Assembly (NCBI GenBank): GCA_003996215.1 | Contig: QJPP01003118.1 | Location: 1-64,000, forward strand | Source of the DNA: Jaltomata sinuosa | Taxonomy: Eukaryota > Streptophyta > Magnoliopsida > Solanales > Solanaceae | Direction of reading: 5' to 3' | DNA: 64,000 nucleotides | The notes under the pieces: model-generated | The model's input: only the letters and a program-made list of their open reading frames with translations | The model's database searches: none | What the model was told of the DNA's origin: nothing | Shown: positions 1 through 10,817 of the stretch, in pieces | Numbering within the stretch: the first letter of the stretch is position 1 | Layout of the letters: each line of letters starts with the position of its first letter | Program-made: the position numbers and the translations under genes

Positions 1-156
1 CATTTCATTTTCATTCAACAAGAGGCACCATTTTACTTCTTTTCATTTGAATACCCAATTCTTATCATTTTCTTCACCTTAGAGGATTTTCTTTCTTTCC
101 TTTCCTCTTTGCTTTTCATTTTGCTTTCTTTCTTCCTTCTTTTTGGCAATTCTTAT
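1..156. other. Pyrimidine-rich flank, left part of a split LTR relic
   Basis: This is T- and C-rich non-coding DNA that ends at the solo LTR. With 3272-3325 it forms the target into which that solo LTR inserted. Because 3325 looks like the start of a minus-strand LTR (TGATAAAGG next to a purine-rich tract), these bases are probably more of that LTR. No gene is visible. Confidence 0.4.
152..156. repeat. Target site duplication CTTAT, left copy
   Basis: CTTAT lies directly before the TGTAATGACC start of the solo LTR and is repeated exactly at 3267-3271 after its end. A 5-bp duplication is usual for Ty3/gypsy integration. Confidence 0.85.
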
Positions 157-3100
157 TGTAATGACCCTTCCGGTTATTTCCACGTATACGTTTTCCTTGA
201 ACCGTTAGAGCTTGTTTGTAGTGGCCCCAAGTCATTTAAAGGCTTGTCGGGACCGGTATTTCGGCGCCGGGTCCATTTGTTTGATCGTAAGTTCTTTAAT
301 AAATTTTCTGAACTTTGGGTCAAATGTCTCAGGGCTTTTATCTCAATATATAAAGAGTTAGAAGTCCCCCGAAATACCAAATCGAAGGTCTACGAGTCTA
401 GTTTCCTACGCACAAAACCTCACATCCAAGTGATCTCGGAGTAAAAAGTTATGACTGTTTTACCGAGGACTGTCTGGCAGAAAACGGGTTGCGAACCGGG
501 TTGCGAACCGGGTCAGGTCGAACTCGATTTAAGCCTCAACTTCACGTTTTAAAATGCCATTTCAGTTCTAAAACAGTGAGAAAACATAAGGGAGGGTTCC
601 AAGAGAGTTCTTGAGTATCGAAATAGTGCGTACTTGAAAATATTTAATTTAGAAGTCGAATGTGGTAGAAAATTATATTATTATTACCTTTTCAAAATAT
701 TTTAAAGGTTTATGAAAAATATTTTTGTTACGATATAATTGTATATGTATTTATTTTATAAGGTTTTTATACATTGTAATATTTTAACGGAGATAGTAAA
801 TTTAGTTATGTTAAAATTTATTATTATAATATAGTAGGTTTTATTCGAAATAATTTTCTAATGATTATGGTATATTGAAAAATTATATTTATTTTACCAC
901 GAATTTATGCAATACTCGAATATATACATCATGGGATTAAAGATAGATATGGTGTGTCACCTCTACTTCCACGTGGAAGTAGAGGGAGTGAACAACAAGT
1001 GAGTAAGCATATAGTGCTGCCACTTATTAGCATGAAAATTAATTGCTAGATATGGTCCCATTCATTTTAATTGTGAATGTATTTTCTAAAACTTAAGTTA
1101 GTGGAAGGAATGGGCAGCATTTAAGTTCCTCAAAATTCACCCACACGTTAGTGGGTATTAAAATTCATTCAATTTGATTTTATTTCGGAGCGGTTCGGAC
1201 TCGGAGATCATCATTCTAGCAGCTTGTCGTCGGACGACAGGTAGGTTACGGTTTATTTTCCCTAGACTCCGCATATATAGGATAAAATTGTATTAATGGG
1301 CATCCTTGGGTTGGTTTATTAGGTTGGTACCACAGACCTCTACCGCTTTATTCATGTCCGCCTACTTTTGTTCCTCCGTTGCTTGTAGTATTTGCCGATA
1401 TATTTTATTTACCCTTGTGGTCCTGTGAGGCCTTGTTGACTCTGGAACATAGAAGGTGGGATTTTGGGAATGTCCGCGAGTCCCGGGCATAGAATTATCC
1501 TTCTAGGCTGTTATGCTTGCTGAGTAGCTGTGGGCCTGTGCAGGGTCGATAGGTTGATTGTGAGCTGCTGGGCAGCTATTGTGTTTGATCATACCATTTT
1601 CATGCATATAAAGAGGTTTTATACAGGTTTTACTACAGTTTGGGCTTCGGGCCTACTGGCACTATTTTCTAAACCTTGCATGGCCCGGAGGGCCCGTTTT
1701 TTATGGAAATAATTTGAAAATGTTTTGATTTAACTTGTGAATATTCCTGGTTAAAAGGGAGTAAAATTATGTTTTAAGACACTAGTTTTACTACTAACGC
1801 TAGACTCGGCAGGGCCGGGGTGCTAGTTGAGTTTTCTTGCTACTTGAGATGATTTTTATCCTCGGTCGGACCGAGCACCTGAGATGACTTTCTACTATTT
1901 AGACCCGGTTATGCCCGGGCACCCTTGGAGGGGTTTTTTTGAGATATTTTCCTACTACTTTAGTCCTGGACAGGGTCTGGGCATGCATATTCGAGACTGG
2001 GTCTCTATCTTGATACCAGACTTGTTTCCGGATGACATGTTTGATACTGAGTTTTAGTATGGGGTCTGGGACCTCCATGGACCTTGCCATTCGGGCCAGG
2101 GGCTTCGGGCTGCGTGTGCTGGAGGAGGGGTATATAGCGGAGTAGAGGTATACGGGCAGTGTCCTTCCATGGAACCTACCTGCTGGGCCGGATCGGCGCC
2201 GGAGGAGGTACATACAGAGATACCATTTCACTTGAGATCTTCATGCATCATATCATTCATTGTGTGAGGCTCCACCGTTGTTTGTTGTTTGCTGATTGTA
2301 CGCTCCGGTAGTATGGGATGCCGGAGGGTTTGTTTTCACTTGTTTGTGTTCCTCGGTTGTATGGGCGGCCGGGGGACTGTAGGTAGACTCTTTCTATTTA
2401 CTTGTAGAATTGTTCCCTGTTACGGTTAAATTATGAAATTGGTTACTGCTAGACTGTTAGTTGCTGGATTTGAGATTGATATGATTAGTTGGGCTTGATT
2501 CATGTCTCTAAGCATGCCTATCATTACTCTTTCTCTCTTCTTCTTACACTTGAGGTTACCGGTATACCATCCATTTCGTAAACTTATTTTGTATACACTG
2601 TTATTGCAAGGACCCCAGGTGCGTTGTTTCTTACTTTCACCTGTGCCTATGGTGTGTATATTCTGCTTACTAGACTCACATGTGGTTCTGTTGATTTCCC
2701 TCTGGGCTAGTTCCTGTGTACCCTTCGTTGATTTCTGTGACTACTTCCTTCTATTCTGTCTATTACTGCTCTTTTATCTTATATGTGCCCAGTCGGCCTA
2801 TGATACCTACTGGGTACCTTATGCTTCGCATTTGGTGCTCACCCCTACCCCCTGCATCTTTGGGTGCAGATCCTAGCGTGGGCCATCGCCGCTAGATCGT
2901 GTGATTCGTGCTTGGAGATCTGTTGGAGACTACTTCAGGCTGAGGGTGAGCTCTTGGCGATCGGAGCTTAGCTTTAGTTTATCTTTTGCTTCATGTACTC
3001 TATTACCATTCAGAGACATCTGTATATATAGTTTTGGATTATTTGCACTCCATGTATGTAGTTTGGCTCTATACTATGATACCAGGTCTTGGGGTTTGGT

Positions 3101-3266
3101 TTAGTTTCCGTATATGTATATATATATATCCCTGTTATCTATTCTCTTCGTCTTATTCCCTTATTTGTTAGATAGTAGCCCATTACTAACTGTCCTGGGC
3201 TATGGGGATTGGTTCACCTACTGGGGGTTGTAGGTGCCATCATGATCGAGAAATCGGGTCGTGACA
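157..3266 (+). mobile_element. Solo LTR of a Tekay-like Ty3/gypsy element
   Basis: This 3.1 kb LTR begins TGTAATGACC and ends GGGTCGTGACA. The ends and the tail (a bipartite pattern of 'ggttgtaggtgccat', 'catgatcgag' and 'gggtcgtgaca') match the 22526-25198 and 30350-32980 LTRs in style but the body is longer and clearly diverged, so it is a separate subfamily. No primer site, internal region or second LTR adjoins it, and perfect CTTAT repeats flank it. This is the expected product of recombination between the two LTRs of a once complete element. Short reading frames inside it (for example 2502-2876) have no recognisable domain and are taken as chance. A TA microsatellite lies near 3112-3128. 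Confidence 0.85.
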
Positions 3267-3271
3267 CTTAT
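3267..3271. repeat. Target site duplication CTTAT, right copy
   Basis: Exact repeat of 152-156 directly after the solo LTR end. Confidence 0.85.
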
Positions 3272-4464
3272 TAAGCAACAAACCATGATTTATTCATTTA
3301 GCACTCCTCCAAGGTACCTTTATCAACCCCCAAACTTAGGCTTTTAGCCTCGATTTAACACTTGTGAAGTTCAAGGAGGGATGGGTTCAAGAGAGGGATT
3401 CATTGTCAAAATGGTTCAAGGCTTGTAACGAGGTTGCCAAAGACAAGGTATTAGGCTCAAGAGGGGTGACTAATGATTCAATTTAAGTGCAATGGTGGCT
3501 TTTAAGGCTAAGTAGGATTCAATGATCAAAAAGAAGGCCTAAAATCATTTCTCCAACCAAAAGTAATCGAAACTAGCTTTAAAGACTAACCGGGCAAGTT
3601 CTAGTTAACACAAGCAAGCGCAAGAATTATTCAACTGAACCTCCCACACATGGCATGCAAATCATTATTGAAGGATCAATTTCAACTTCCTAGACAAGAA
3701 CAAAAAGGAGCCATATTTCCATAAACATCGCTAACGAGTTAAGAGTCACAAAATGATCAAAAGAGTTGTCACAAAATCACTCTTTGCCATGCAGTTCTTT
3801 ACAAAAATTGTTGGAGGGATATGCCCATTTCGATTTGCATGCAAGACTAACTCCATTAGTACCAAACAAGTCACGATTCACAATTATCTCAAAAGATGAT
3901 GATTCGCCCTTAAGAATGACATCACCCAATCTATCATAGGGCCAAATCATCAATCTAAATTGATATGGGCACTCAGAATTCACCAACCTATACACCCCAA
4001 CATACATGCAATTTCATCTAGCCTAACGGGTACTCAGACTTCCCCTGGCTTCACACACCAATCAAAGCTATGGTTTTCCTTAAGAATATCATCACTCAAT
4101 CTATCATTGGGAACCGTAACTTAAACCAACTATAACAGTAAATAAAGAAGCTACGAAAAGAAAGAAAGAAGTAACAAAAGCGACTAATCCAACAATATTT
4201 CAACAAACAAACCCGGCGAGGGCAGAATATCCAAAATAAACAAACCCGACGAGGGCACAATATCTAAAACAAGCCCGACAAGGGAATAAAATCCAAATCT
4301 AAACAACATAATCCTAGAAAGGGCACAACACAAGTATCAAACTCCAACATAAGCATAACCCAAATGTCTCCACCCCCAATAAAAGTCTACTACAATGCCC
4401 TCAGTGCCTAAATCCAAAAATGAAATATGGAGAAAATAGTATTAGGGGGCTCCCTGAGATGTAG
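3272..4464 (-). mobile_element. 3' non-coding part of a minus-strand LTR-element relic
   Basis: On the minus strand a purine-rich tract (3326-3340, reading AAGTTTGGGGGT) runs straight into TGATAAAGG at 3325. That is the usual junction between polypurine tract and 3' LTR, so the element reads leftwards and its 3' LTR occupies 3325 and below. The rest is AT-rich non-coding DNA between the broken ORF (4465-5735) and the LTR. A degenerate tandem repeat of about 25 bp built on 'caaacccggcgagggca' lies at 4206-4330. The small ORF at 3777-4007 has no recognisable domain. Confidence 0.5.
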
Positions 4465-5735
4465 CTAGAGAGGGCTCGCTGGAGTGCCACCATCGCCATG
4501 AGTCATGGAGTCATCATGATCCTCTGTGTATGAACCCCCACAAAAGCTCTTTATACTCTTCCACATCCTCTTCAGCAACTTGTCTCTTTCTTTGTCCCTT
4601 TTCTTTTGATCATCAAGGCTAGCACTTAGTGTTTTCATTTTCGTCTACTGCTCCTCAAACCTCTTTTCCAACCTCTGCTGACTCTCTTCAATCTTCTTAT
4701 GTCAGTTCACCACATCATTCAATGTCTCAATTTGGGTCTCAGGTCGTCCCGAAGGAATGTTAGTGGCCAATGCACTAATGGATGCCTGAACTCCAGATAT
4801 CTGAGTGGAGAGGTAATGGAATGGTCTAGGCATGGGTATAGGTTACTGGGTTGAGGTAGTGGCACAAAGAGAGGGTTGGGTACCCTCTGTGGCTCCTGAA
4901 GTCAAACTAGCATCCACCTTCCTCTTTTTGAGCACATTTCTGGGGCCTACCTTTTTCAAAGGATGAATAAGAATCTTTGGATCAATCCAAACATCTCCTG
5001 GAGCATTCAAATCAACTGCCGCTGCCTGACATAACTCAGTAATCAGGGAAGGGAAGAACAAACTCTCATTGCTTCCCTTGACACAGTTCTTTATCTCCCA
5101 GAGTATAAGTGGCCCTACATTAATCGAGACTTCATCAACCATTGTCGCCACATTCACAGCTCTATATACAGGAACCTCACTCTCATTTTGAACCGGTTGC
5201 ATCCGACTGCATATGATGGACAACCAAATCCTTGCCTCCACAGTGAAATTATGAGAGTATATCTTTATTTCAAAAATAGCCCATTGGGCTTCACTCCGAG
5301 ATAGACCTGTGAAGCAATCTAGGGTATGCCTAAGGATCTTTTCTCCATCAGAAGAGTGGTGTCATGATCATCAAGCCCACAGTATATGTTGATATCCTCA
5401 GCTCCAAATCTGAATCTCCTTCCCTGGACAGTTATCATCAGGTCCTTGAAGTTTATGACCTATGCATTAGCATAAAATTCTCGAACAACTATTTCATTGG
5501 ATCTACATGGTGGAGCTATGAAACAGTTCCACTTTGCTCTATGCAATCGGGCGTAAAATTCAAGCAAGGTTGCCTCCACCCCTTGCATTACAATGCCCCT
5601 TTCAGTGACCACCTTTTTGGACAAGTCAGCCTTATACCACTCCTCACAAGCTGCTGACATGAATTTTATGCGATCATATTCCTCTTCCATAATTTCATCC
5701 ACTTGGCTTCCCGAGTTTGATGCACTAGTACTCAT
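4465..5735 (-). pseudogene. Broken 'putative plant transposon protein' (PF20167-like)
   Basis: Read on the minus strand from ATG at 5735, the product starts MSTSASNSGSQ. It contains a block of the kind ERGIVMQGVEATLLEFYARL followed by REFYAN, which I recognise from the large plant family annotated as putative plant transposon protein. Reading continues through the middle domain (EARIWLSIICSRMQP) into a charged, probably coiled-coil C-terminus (KKIEESQQRLEKRFEEQ) and stops at 4465-4467. Breaks: a TAG at 5457-5459, a one-base frameshift near 5340, a TAA near 4842 and further nonsense codons near 4697 and 4647. Full length would be about 420 residues. The biochemical role of this family is not known to me. 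It sits inside an LTR-element relic, which suggests an element-borne gene. Frame restoration was by eye. Confidence 0.6.
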
Positions 5736-7108
5736 TTTTCAATCCAAAGTACCTACAAAAATCATTTGCAAGGTAAGATTGTGGGCACAACATGTAGTAT
5801 AATGAAAAACAAGTGTTTTAAACAAGAAAAGTGGGTTAGAAAGCAATGCAGTAGCTCTAGACAGAGCTACTATTTTTGTTCCAGCTGCAGTTGCTCAGCG
5901 CCATCGGTGCTCCACAGGCGTAATCGCGCTAAATCAATTTTTTAGCGCTATCGCGTCATAGTAGCGCGATCACGCCATTGACTCAACCCTCAGGCAGCGC
6001 GATTGCATTGGATCAGCGCGATTGCGCTGAGCAACTGGACAGTCATTATCTTTGACCAAACAACCTCTATTACAAAATTTTCATAACCAGATCGTGGATT
6101 TAATCCATTTAGAAGGGTATTTCTCAACACCAAGCATAACAACAACACAATTTCTTGCTCAATTTCATAGAATCTATCAACAAACACAATTTATGGGTCT
6201 TTGAAAAGCTTCATAACAATGAAGGAGCTTTTGGGTACTCAAGACTTCCCCATATTTGTTTTGCTCAACTCCACTTATTTAACCCGTAAATTCAGACAAA
6301 GAACCATGAAATAGAGGAAGGGACATATACATACCTTGATAGAAAATTTCGTGTGCAAAGGAGGAGAGAGGGCAGGGAGCAACTCGTGCTTTGAAGTTCC
6401 AACTTAACCCAATTGCTTTTGATTATGGTTTAGGCTTAAAGAATCATAGGGAAGTACTGGGGAAAAGGGAATTGAGCAGTGGAGAATACCTGATGAACTT
6501 TTATGAGATGCGGAGAATTGAAAAGTTCTTAAGGTTTTGAATTACTAGGCCAGATTTTCCTTCGGCGCGATCGTGTTAGTGTAGCACAGTTGCGCTGCCT
6601 TGAAAAATTTTCCTCAGCACCATCGGTGCTGCCACAGAGAGATCGCGCTGCACAGTTTCTTGGAGGATTTCAGCAGCACTCTATCTTGGTGTGTGATGGC
6701 TAGTGCGACTGGCACTTTTTGAAGTGCAAAACACACCTACTTCGCATGTTGCAGCCAATTTTTAGTAGCTTACTGCTTTGAGGTGCGATTATATGTGCGA
6801 CGGGCATATTTTGAGGTGCAAAATGCACCCATTTTGCATATTTTGACCTGTTTAGTAGCCATACTATCTGGGAGTGAATTTTCTTATGCAATGTGCACAC
6901 TTAGATGTGCGTTAGCACCCCATCTAGCATGTCATTTTGGAACCATTTTTGGTCATTGATTGGATTTTCATGAGGCCTCCACTTCTCAACCTGCCCAAAC
7001 AACTCAAAAAGATTTGAAACTTCATGGATTAGTCAAAAATCTACCATTAAGCTACTCTAATAAAGAAAGAAAAAATTGTAAACCTTTAAAATTTGAAATG
7101 ATGGGTTG
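5736..7108. repeat. Non-coding region with clustered palindromic words
   Basis: This lies upstream of the broken ORF and has no coding potential. Two word families are clustered: AGCGCGATYGCGCT-type words (about 5890-6030 and 6560-6660) and GTGCGAN(n)GCAC-type words (about 6690-6920). The first type recurs in the LTR at 17643-18573 and the second in the LTR at 63016-63744, so part of this stretch is probably a decayed LTR. I could not fix its boundaries. 6920-7108 shows nothing recognisable. Confidence 0.5.
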
Positions 7109-7913
7109 CCCTGTTTTGGCCCTGGTCCTGCTTGGACATTGTGCACCTTAACGCAGGCAATCAGCCTAAGTTGGGGGTGGCTACTACAGAGGTGAATGAT
7201 AAGAAAAAGATGATGGAGACGATTGGTTTTTGAATAGAATGAAAATCCGGGTGTGCGCCTAAGAAAAGAAAAGAAAAAAATAAAGAAAGATGAAAAAGAT
7301 CAAAAAAGAAACAAAAAGAATTTTCAAGAGGCCGCACCTGTAGCTAGAATCAAGGAAATAAAAGGTGAATAAGGATGGACGAAAGTAAGTGTAAGTAAAG
7401 TGGAAATAAGATGTCGGTGGTTCCAAGGAGGGCTTAGTCACTAACCCCTAAATGTATCCTACCTGCACCCGAAGCCTCATTACAAGCCTAAACAAGTCCT
7501 GTAGTGATCCTGAGTAGCTTTCTGAAGAACCGAAATAGAATAGTAAGGGCAAGCCTATGGTATCGCATGTGCATTGTTTGAAATCATTGTGAGTGTGAGC
7601 GCTTACCTAGTCCCAAATCTTGTGTGTGGGATTTCTTTGTGGTGAGGGCACCAAGATGTCTATATTGTCTATTGATTGTTGGGATAGCTGCGTGTGTGTA
7701 TGCATAATATTCTATCATATCGGAATGACATGTTTGGATCCTTGCAAGTTAGTGTTTCATGCATTCGTGTGCTACGAGGGAGCTTGATTTAATTGAATAA
7801 GTTTTGAATGACCATGAGTTGCTATAGACACGAGTTTGTGTTCTTAGTTGAGTCGTATTATTGTTTTATGTTATGTTGCTTGAGGACAAGCGAACGTTTT
7901 AAGTTGGGGGTGT
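7109..7913 (+). mobile_element. Truncated extra copy of the 3' internal region
   Basis: Aligned by eye, this matches 10012-10817 almost base for base over 0.8 kb. It starts exactly where the second unit of an 89-bp tandem repeat starts in the other copy (10012). It ends with the purine tract AAGTTGGGGGTGT before the LTR. Short ORFs such as 7259-7441 on the minus strand are repeated in 10162-10344 and come from a purine-rich tract, so they are not treated as genes. Confidence 0.75.
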
Positions 7914-8080
7914 TGATGTGACGCTAATTTACGTCACTTTCGACTCCTTTTTACTAAGAACAATCGTACGTTTTCAAGCAACCATTGTTGTTTTTGATGT
8001 TTTTATGTTGTATTTGTAGGAAATGGAAACAAACACGGAAACGGAAGAAAATACGCGAAAAAACACATTCTGCCTAAGAG

Positions 8081-8221
8081 TGACGGCCTGAGTGACGGCC
8101 CATCACAAGGCTGACGGTCCGTCACTGGGACCGTCAACTTAAGGCAGCATCACTGCCTAGCAGTGACGGCCCAGGCGACGGTCCGTCACTGCCTTGACGG
8201 TCCGTCAAGCCTGACCGTCAC
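8081..8221 (+). promoter_or_regulatory. Cluster of TGACG/CGTCA half-sites upstream of a TATA box
   Basis: I count five TGACG and five CGTCA half-sites in about 140 bp, several joined as TGACGGTCCGTCA. The cluster ends about 77 bp before TATAAATA. TGACG is the core of as-1-type sites bound by plant TGA bZIP factors (established). That it drives transcription here is inference. Confidence 0.6.
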
Positions 8222-8298
8222 GCTAAGGCAGTGGCTTACGTCGGCGACCCGCGTTTTGGGGATTCCTAGCCCGTTTTGGATTTGGTTTCTACTACTCC

Positions 8299-8306
8299 TA
8301 TAAATA
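8299..8306 (+). promoter_or_regulatory. TATA box of the LTR promoter
   Basis: TATAAATA in the context CTCCTATAAATACCCTATG, conserved in every LTR of this family in the window. It marks the U3/R boundary region. Confidence 0.7.
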
Positions 8307-9216
8307 CCCTATGTTAGGTTTATGTTATAGGAGTTCACCCAATAGTTTTAGAATAGTTTTTAGTCGTTTTTTGAGAGCAACAACACGTTTTCGGATTCTT
8401 GAATTCGTGTTCTTGAGTTCTTGGTTGTTCTTGTTCTTGGATTATTGAAGAGTATTTTCATCATATTGTAAGAATCTTCTTTCCTTTATAATGAATTACT
8501 TCTTTTCTTCTTCGAGCATGATTAACTAAAACTCCCGCAACTAGGGTTGTGGGAGCCATGGCAAACGTAGCAATATAGATTCCGGGTAGTGTTGGGTTCG
8601 ATTTATGTATTGTCACGTTGTTAATCATACATTATGTCACGTTTTCTAGTGGGTTGCAAACATTAGAACATGCCTAGGTTTAATTTGCTTGAGAAAGAGA
8701 TTAAAACCGGGAAACTTGATTTACAACAAGGATTCGAGACTACCAACTCTCGTCTTAAAGATTAATGCCGTAACTGGATTAATCTACTTGATGTTAGGAT
8801 TGAGAGCTAAAAAGCACATCTTTTTGAGATCGAGAGAAGATTAAAAGGAAATTTGTTTATTGGTCGAGGAGACGTTTAGACGATACAATTGACGCAATCA
8901 CATCGTGACACGCATATAGAAAGAACCCGGTTAAGCCTAGAATCGACATTGTTACAATGCCATGGTGAATCCATCCCTAGTTCATTCTCTCCTACTGATT
9001 ATTCTCTTACATTATTGTTGCTTTTGTTCACGTTGATTTCAAAACCCCCCTTTTTATTTATTGGAAACGATTGACAACTAGTCACATAATTCACTAAAGT
9101 CTTAATCTTCACCATATTCTCTGTGGGATTCGACCCCAACCTTGTTGGGTTCTTTACTTGACAACGATCGCTTACGCCTCGTTAATTTGAGGTGTAGTTT
9201 GAGCGTTATCAAAAAG

Positions 9217-9234
9217 TGGCGCCGTTGCCGGGGA
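9217..9234 (+). other. Primer binding site, tRNA-Asp type
   Basis: TGGCGCCGTTGCCGGGGA lies five bases after the LTR end. It is complementary to the 3' end of plant tRNA-Asp, the primer typical of Athila-lineage elements. Confidence 0.8.
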
Positions 9235-10817
9235 ATACGGTTTTTGATTAAGTCTGGTGTGTTTATTTGACTCTTAGTCATACTTTCTCCGCTTTTGATT
9301 AAGTCTGGGGTGTCTTGATGAAGTCTGAGTAATCAAGACACCCGCGTCGTGCCGCGACGTTAAATTAGGCGCTGTATGGGAGGCAACCCATAAATTGTTG
9401 AGTCACCACCGAGGGTTTTTGTTGCCGTGTTTCTTTTCCCTCCGGTGTGCTATCTAGTAGAACCGGCATGTTTAGGTTGTTTATTTTAAATTTTTTTAGT
9501 GTCTATAGCAAAGCATGCGATTTCTTATCAAAGTAGCGCCCCTTTAAAAATTTTCTGGTTTTGCACTTATGTTGAAACGATTGACTGTCTGGATCCTTGG
9601 ATGTCATTGTGTGATTATGATTAGAACGAGTATGCTTAAGCCAAGCGGTTGTTGATAGTTGATAGCGATATAGTTTCTTGGTGCCAAGAGCGTGTGAGAT
9701 TATTGTCATAAATTCTTACTCTGTGCATGCATCTAGAACTTGCCCGGTCTATTTTGTTAAGTTTGAAGTTGGTTGCTTAGGAAAGGATCACAGGCCCTTT
9801 TTGTGTGCAGTCCACTTAACCTAAAAGACCGTCCAAATATAAATAATCCCTTGATCCCTGTTTGAGCCACAATTGACCTTATTCTTTCAATAACCTGTCA
9901 CCATTCCCGTTTAACTTTGAATCCCTATTTTGGCCCTGGTCCTTCCTTGGACATCGTGCACCTCAACTCAGGCAATCAGCCTAAGTTAAGGGTGGCTACT
10001 ATAGAGGTAAACCCTGTTTTGGCCCTGGTCCTGCTTGGACATTGTGCACCTTAACGCAGGCAATCAGCCTAAGTTGGGGGTGGCTACTACAGAGGTGAAT
10101 GATAAGAAAAAGATGATGGAGACGATTGGTTTTTGAATAGAATGAAAATCCGGGTGTGCGCCTAAGAAAAGAAAAGAAAAAAATAAAGAAAGATGAAAAA
10201 GATCAAAAAAGAAACAAAAAGAATTTTCAAGAGGCCGCACCTGTAGCTAGAATCAAGGAAATAAAAGGTGAATAAGGATGGACGAAAGTAAGTGTAAGTA
10301 AAGTGGAAATAAGATGTCGGTGGTTCCAAGGAGGGCTTAGTCACTAACCCCTAAATGTATCCTACCTGCACCCGAAGCCTCATTACAAGCCTAAACAAGT
10401 CCTGTAGTGATCCTGAGTAGCTTTCTGAAGAACCGAAATAGAATAGTAAGGGCAAGCCTATGGTATCGCATGTGCATTGTTTGAAATCATTTGTGAGTGT
10501 GAGCGCTTACCTAGTCCCAAATCTTGTGTGTGGGATTTCTTTGTGGTGAGGGCACCAAGATGTCTATATTGTCTATTGATTGTTGGGATAGCTGCGTGTG
10601 TGTATGCATAATGTTCTATCATATCGGAATGACATGTTTGGATCCTTGCAAGTTAGTGTTTCATGCATTCGTGTGCTACGAGGGAGCTTGATTTAATTGA
10701 ATAAGTTTTGAATGACCATGAGTTGCTATAGACACGAGTTTGTGTTCTTAGTTGAGTCGTATTATTGTTTTATGTTATGTTGTTTGAGGACAAGCGAACG
10801 TTTTAAGTTGGGGGTGT
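9235..10817 (+). mobile_element. Coding-free internal region with conserved 3' block
   Basis: No gag, protease or pol sequence is present. 9420-10817 is closely related, in reverse orientation, to 14617-16070 and to 54989-56340, so it is a conserved non-coding block of the family. It contains an 89-bp tandem duplication (9923-10011 and 10012-about 10095), a purine-rich tract near 10165-10220 and the terminal purine tract before 10818. Confidence 0.7.

Larger units (their letters stand above)
7914..9211 (+). repeat. LTR, first copy (Athila-like)
   Basis: It begins TGATGTGACG and ends GCGTTATCA. The exact ends are set by analogy with the two related elements in this window that have perfect target duplications (13166-17637 and 53499-60474). 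It contains a TGACG palindrome cluster, a TATAAATA box and, further on, a region shared by all LTRs of this family. The tRNA-Asp primer site follows after five bases. Confidence 0.85.

Noticed and set aside
2502..2876. 124-residue ORF rich in hydrophobic residues
   Set aside because: It lies inside the solo LTR, has no recognisable domain and starts and ends without promoter context; hydrophobic runs come from T-rich DNA.
7259..7441. 60-residue Phe-rich ORF, repeated identically at 10162-10344
   Set aside because: Repeated because the retroelement block is repeated; composition is explained by a purine-rich tract, and the related block in 15094-15369 does not keep the frame length.
9217..9234. 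tRNA-like sequences at primer sites
   Set aside because: Only the 12-18 bases complementary to tRNA 3' ends are present, with no cloverleaf; they are primer binding sites, not tRNA genes.
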